Shown here piece after piece: positions 60,140 through 64,000 of a stretch of 64,000 nt of DNA (positions are counted from its first letter, which is position 1; each line of letters opens with the position of its first letter). The position numbers were made by a program, and so were the translations under genes. The stretch is from positions 1,426,001-1,490,000 of the forward strand of contig NZ_CP136651.1 in assembly GCF_036784765.1 (NCBI RefSeq), given 5' to 3'. The DNA is from Novosphingobium sp. ZN18A2. GTDB lineage: Bacteria; Pseudomonadota; Alphaproteobacteria; Sphingomonadales; Sphingomonadaceae. Below the pieces are notes generated by a model. The model did no database searches and had not been told where the DNA came from. It worked only from the letters and a program-made list of their open reading frames with translations.

Positions 60140-60173
60140 GGGGTGTCCGGAGGCTAGTCCGGGCACCCCTTTT
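60140..60173 (+). terminator. Rho-independent terminator after the GH97 gene
   Basis: GGGGTGTCCGGA (60140-60151) pairs with TCCGGGCACCCC (60158-60169), 12 bp with one wobble pair and a 6-nt loop, followed by TTTT. It separates the glucan operon from zwf. Confidence 0.85.
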
Positions 60174-60213
60174 GGTCTCATGCGTTATGCCCTTGGAAGA
60201 GGGCGCGGTTCTT

Positions 60214-60227
60214 CGCATACTTATGCG
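60214..60227. promoter_or_regulatory. Palindromic site upstream of zwf
   Basis: CGCATA (60214-60219) and TATGCG (60222-60227) flank a 2-bp spacer, a perfect 14-bp dyad 95 bp before the zwf start. It has some likeness to the LacI sites but lacks the central CG, so a different regulator (for example an RpiR/HexR-type protein) is at least as likely. Confidence 0.5.
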
Positions 60228-60322
60228 ACGTGCAAGCCCGGCCCCAAGCGGCTATCCGGCGATCCGAGCGAGCAGGCACGCGCAGTACGGATCGCCGCTC
60301 CACCAAGGGAGAAGCGCTGGTT

Positions 60323-61771
60323 ATGAACGACGGAAGTTCCTCCGCCCTGCTGCTGTTCGGCGCCACTGGCGACCTTGCGCGGCGCATGTTGCTCCCCTCG
60401 CTCTATGCGCTGCACGAGGACGAGCTGATCCGTCCCGGCCTGCGCATCGTCGGCACGGCCCGGTCCGAACACAGCGACGAGGAATTTCGCGAGATGGCGA
60501 AAGCCGCGCTCGACGAATTCCTTCCCGCGGACCGCAAGGACGATGCGAAGCTTGGCACGTTCCTGAAGCGCCTGTCCTACCAGGCGCTGGACGCATCGAC
60601 GATCGAGGGTTTTGACGACCTCGCGAAGAAGGTGGGCGATACCTCTGGCGGCCTGTCGATCTTCCTGTCGACCGCGCCTTTCCTGTTCGAACCCACGATC
60701 AAGGGGCTTTCGCAATCCGGCCTTGCCCATCCGGGCGTGCGGATCGGGCTGGAAAAGCCGCTGGGCGAGGATCTGGAATCCAGCCGCGTGATCAACGACG
60801 CCGTGGGATCGGCCTTTTCCGAAGACCGCATCTTCCGGATCGATCACTATCTGGGCAAGGAAACCGTGCAGAACCTGATGGTCCTGCGCTTCGCCAACAT
60901 GATGTTCGAGCCGCTGTGGAACGCGCACGGCATCGACCATGTGCAGATCACCATCAGCGAGACCGTGGGGCTTGAGGGCCGCAAGGGATTTTACGACGAT
61001 ACCGGCGCGTTGCGCGACATGGTGCAGAACCACATGCTCCAGCTTGTCGCCCTGACCGCGATGGAACCGCCGGCCGATTACGACGCGACATCGATCCGCG
61101 ACGAAAAGGTGAAAGTCCTGCGTGCGCTGCGCCCGGTTGGCGCGGACGAGATGGTGCGCGGGCAATATGCCAAGGGCGCGGTCGGCGGCACGGCGGTGAA
61201 GGGGTATGTCGAGGATCTTGGCGCCCCGTCCGAGACGGAGACGTTCGTTGCGCTGAAGGCCCATGTCGACAACTGGCGCTGGCAGGGCGTGCCGTTCTAC
61301 CTGCGCACCGGCAAGCGCATGGCCGAACGCCGCAGCGAGATCGTGGTCCAGTTCAAGGAAGTGCCGCACAACATCTTTGCCCAGCGGCAGGGCAAGCTGC
61401 GCGCCAACCGTCTGGTGATCCGGTTGCAGCCCGAAGAATACGTGCGGCTTCAGGTCATGGCCAAGGAGCCGAGCCTCGACCGCGAAGGCATCCTTCTGCG
61501 CGAGGTTCCGCTGGACCTGTCGCTGACCCAGGCCTTTGCCAAGGCGCGCCGCCGCATTGCCTATGAACGCCTTCTGCTTGACCTGATCGAAGGCGAACAG
61601 ACGCTGTTCGTGCGCCGCGACGAGGTGGAGGCGCAGTGGCGCTGGGTCGATGCCATCCGCAAGACCTGGCGTGACGACGACGTGGAAGTGAAATCGTACC
61701 CGGCCGGAAGCTGGGGGCCGAATGCCGGGATCGCCCTTGTCGCCCGCGACGGGAGAAGCTGGAATGACTGA
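60323..61771 (+). CDS. zwf: Glucose-6-phosphate dehydrogenase
   Basis: A 482-residue enzyme that oxidises glucose-6-phosphate to 6-phosphogluconolactone with NAD(P)+. The N-terminal dinucleotide motif is FGATGDLARRML (12-23). The substrate-binding motif RIDHYLGKE holds Asp174, His175 and Lys179, followed by EPLWNAHGIDHVQITISET. ATG 60323 is chosen with AAGGGAGAAG upstream; the longer frame to 60230 lacks family residues. It overlaps pgl by 8 nt and heads a zwf-pgl-edd operon, the upper Entner-Doudoroff pathway. Confidence 0.97.
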   Translation: MNDGSSSALLLFGATGDLARRMLLPSLYALHEDELIRPGLRIVGTARSEHSDEEFREMAKAALDEFLPADRKDDAKLGTFLKRLSYQALDASTIEGFDDLAKKVGDTSGGLSIFLSTAPFLFEPTIKGLSQSGLAHPGVRIGLEKPLGEDLESSRVINDAVGSAFSEDRIFRIDHYLGKETVQNLMVLRFANMMFEPLWNAHGIDHVQITISETVGLEGRKGFYDDTGALRDMVQNHMLQLVALTAMEPPADYDATSIRDEKVKVLRALRPVGADEMVRGQYAKGAVGGTAVKGYVEDLGAPSETETFVALKAHVDNWRWQGVPFYLRTGKRMAERRSEIVVQFKEVPHNIFAQRQGKLRANRLVIRLQPEEYVRLQVMAKEPSLDREGILLREVPLDLSLTQAFAKARRRIAYERLLLDLIEGEQTLFVRRDEVEAQWRWVDAIRKTWRDDDVEVKSYPAGSWGPNAGIALVARDGRSWND

Positions 61772-62404
61772 GGAACGGGAGTTCAAGCCTGTTCCCCGCA
61801 TCGTCTGGGCGGAACCCGGCGACGCCGAAGCGGTGGCCGAACGTATCGCCGCGGAAGTGTCGAAGCCGGGCAGGAAGCGCATTGCCGTGCCCGGCGGTTC
61901 TACCCCGATCCGCATTTTCGACCTGCTTGCCCACCGCAAGCTGGACTGGTCGGGCGTCACGCTGACGTTGACCGACGACCGCCAGGTGCCCGACGATCAC
62001 GAGGCGAGCAACTTTCGCAAGCTGTCCGCCGCGCTGGGATCGAGCGGCGCGACGATAGAGCGGCTGGAGGAAGGGCGGCGTGTCGACCCCTTCGATCTCG
62101 TCTGGCTGGGCATGGGCGCGGATGGGCACATCGCATCGCTGTTCCCGCACATGGTTGCCGAAATCCGCCCCGGCCGCACCGTGATTTCCACCACGCCGAT
62201 CCCGCTTCCGCCTGAAGCGCCGTTCGCGCGCCTGACGCTGAACCGCAGGGCGCTGTGCGCCGCGAAAGAAGTGATCATCGTGATAACCGGCGACGAAAAG
62301 CGCCGCGTGATCGAAAAGGCGCAGAACGGCAACGACGCGTCTTATCCGGTCAGCGACGTGCTGCACGGCTGCGGCGCGCCTGTCACCATCTACTGGAGCA
62401 AGTG

Positions 62405-62405
<1 letters not shown>
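61764..62405 (+). CDS. pgl: 6-phosphogluconolactonase
   Basis: A 213-residue SugarP isomerase-fold lactonase that hydrolyses 6-phosphogluconolactone to 6-phosphogluconate. Motifs: [14 protein letters not shown] near residues 42-55 and [16 protein letters not shown] near 112-127. The ATG overlaps the zwf stop region by 8 nt, and its TGA shares the A with the edd ATG (TGATG), so the three genes are translationally coupled. Confidence 0.95.

Positions 62406-64000
<1,595 letters not shown>

Noticed and set aside
60214..60227. A fourth copy of the LacI operator upstream of zwf
   Set aside because: Only about 9 of 12 positions fit and the central CG is missing; treated as a separate dyad.

Overview
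The window looks like a chromosomal segment of a GC-rich alphaproteobacterium of the Sphingomonadales (Novosphingobium/Sphingobium type). This is inferred from the high GC content, three large TonB-dependent receptors (TBDRs), a FerB/LigM-type lignin-monomer gene set, halogenase-TBDR clustering and a zwf-pgl-edd Entner-Doudoroff operon. No RNA genes, insertion sequences, CRISPR arrays or phage genes were seen. All functions are inferred from sequence recognition; no searches were run.

Left part (1-24.8 kb): the tail of a FadB-type beta-oxidation protein, an acyl-CoA synthetase, a GPH-family transporter and a quinone-oxidoreductase-like protein. These are followed by a divergent MarR regulator / hydroxycinnamoyl-CoA hydratase-lyase (ferB) pair sharing a perfect palindrome. 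Next come a secreted M20 peptidase, a phytoene-desaturase-like flavoprotein, a TPR protein, a lipoprotein-TBDR pair, a secreted M28 peptidase and an orphan response regulator with a degenerate receiver. Then pobA/pobR (4-hydroxybenzoate to protocatechuate), a MetE-like/SnoaL-like/IclR operon and a LigM/DesA-like folate-dependent O-demethylase.

Middle part (24.9-44.3 kb): a compact operon for a UPF0261 (Tm-1-like) protein, biotin carrier, biotin carboxylase, carboxyltransferase and HAD phosphatase. It resembles the carboxylase/phosphatase part of acetovanillone catabolism in Sphingobium SYK-6. A divergent IclR gene follows, then a dehydrogenase, VOC protein, MFS transporter and AraC regulator. 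After that comes a TBDR-led cluster with three tandem 2,4'-dihydroxyacetophenone-dioxygenase-type cupins, a VanA-like Rieske oxygenase, two SDRs, a zinc alcohol dehydrogenase and a SnoaL-like protein. This part is the best candidate for an undescribed aromatic-ketone pathway.

Right part (44.3-64 kb): an alpha-glucan utilisation locus with ROK sugar kinase, sugar transporter, LacI regulator, MalA-like TBDR, periplasmic GH97 and cytoplasmic GH13 glucosidases. Two flavin-dependent halogenase homologues, a DUF6445-like protein and a JmjC/cupin_8 protein are interleaved. Three copies of GTATNCGTATNC sit upstream of the TBDR, transporter and GH13 genes and probably form the LacI regulon. The locus runs into zwf, pgl and a truncated edd, giving a route from alpha-glucan to the Entner-Doudoroff pathway.

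Several regulator-operator pairs can be read directly: the MarR palindrome, two IclR motif families of the form TTC-N8-GAA, AraC-type direct repeats 22 bp apart, and the LacI sites.
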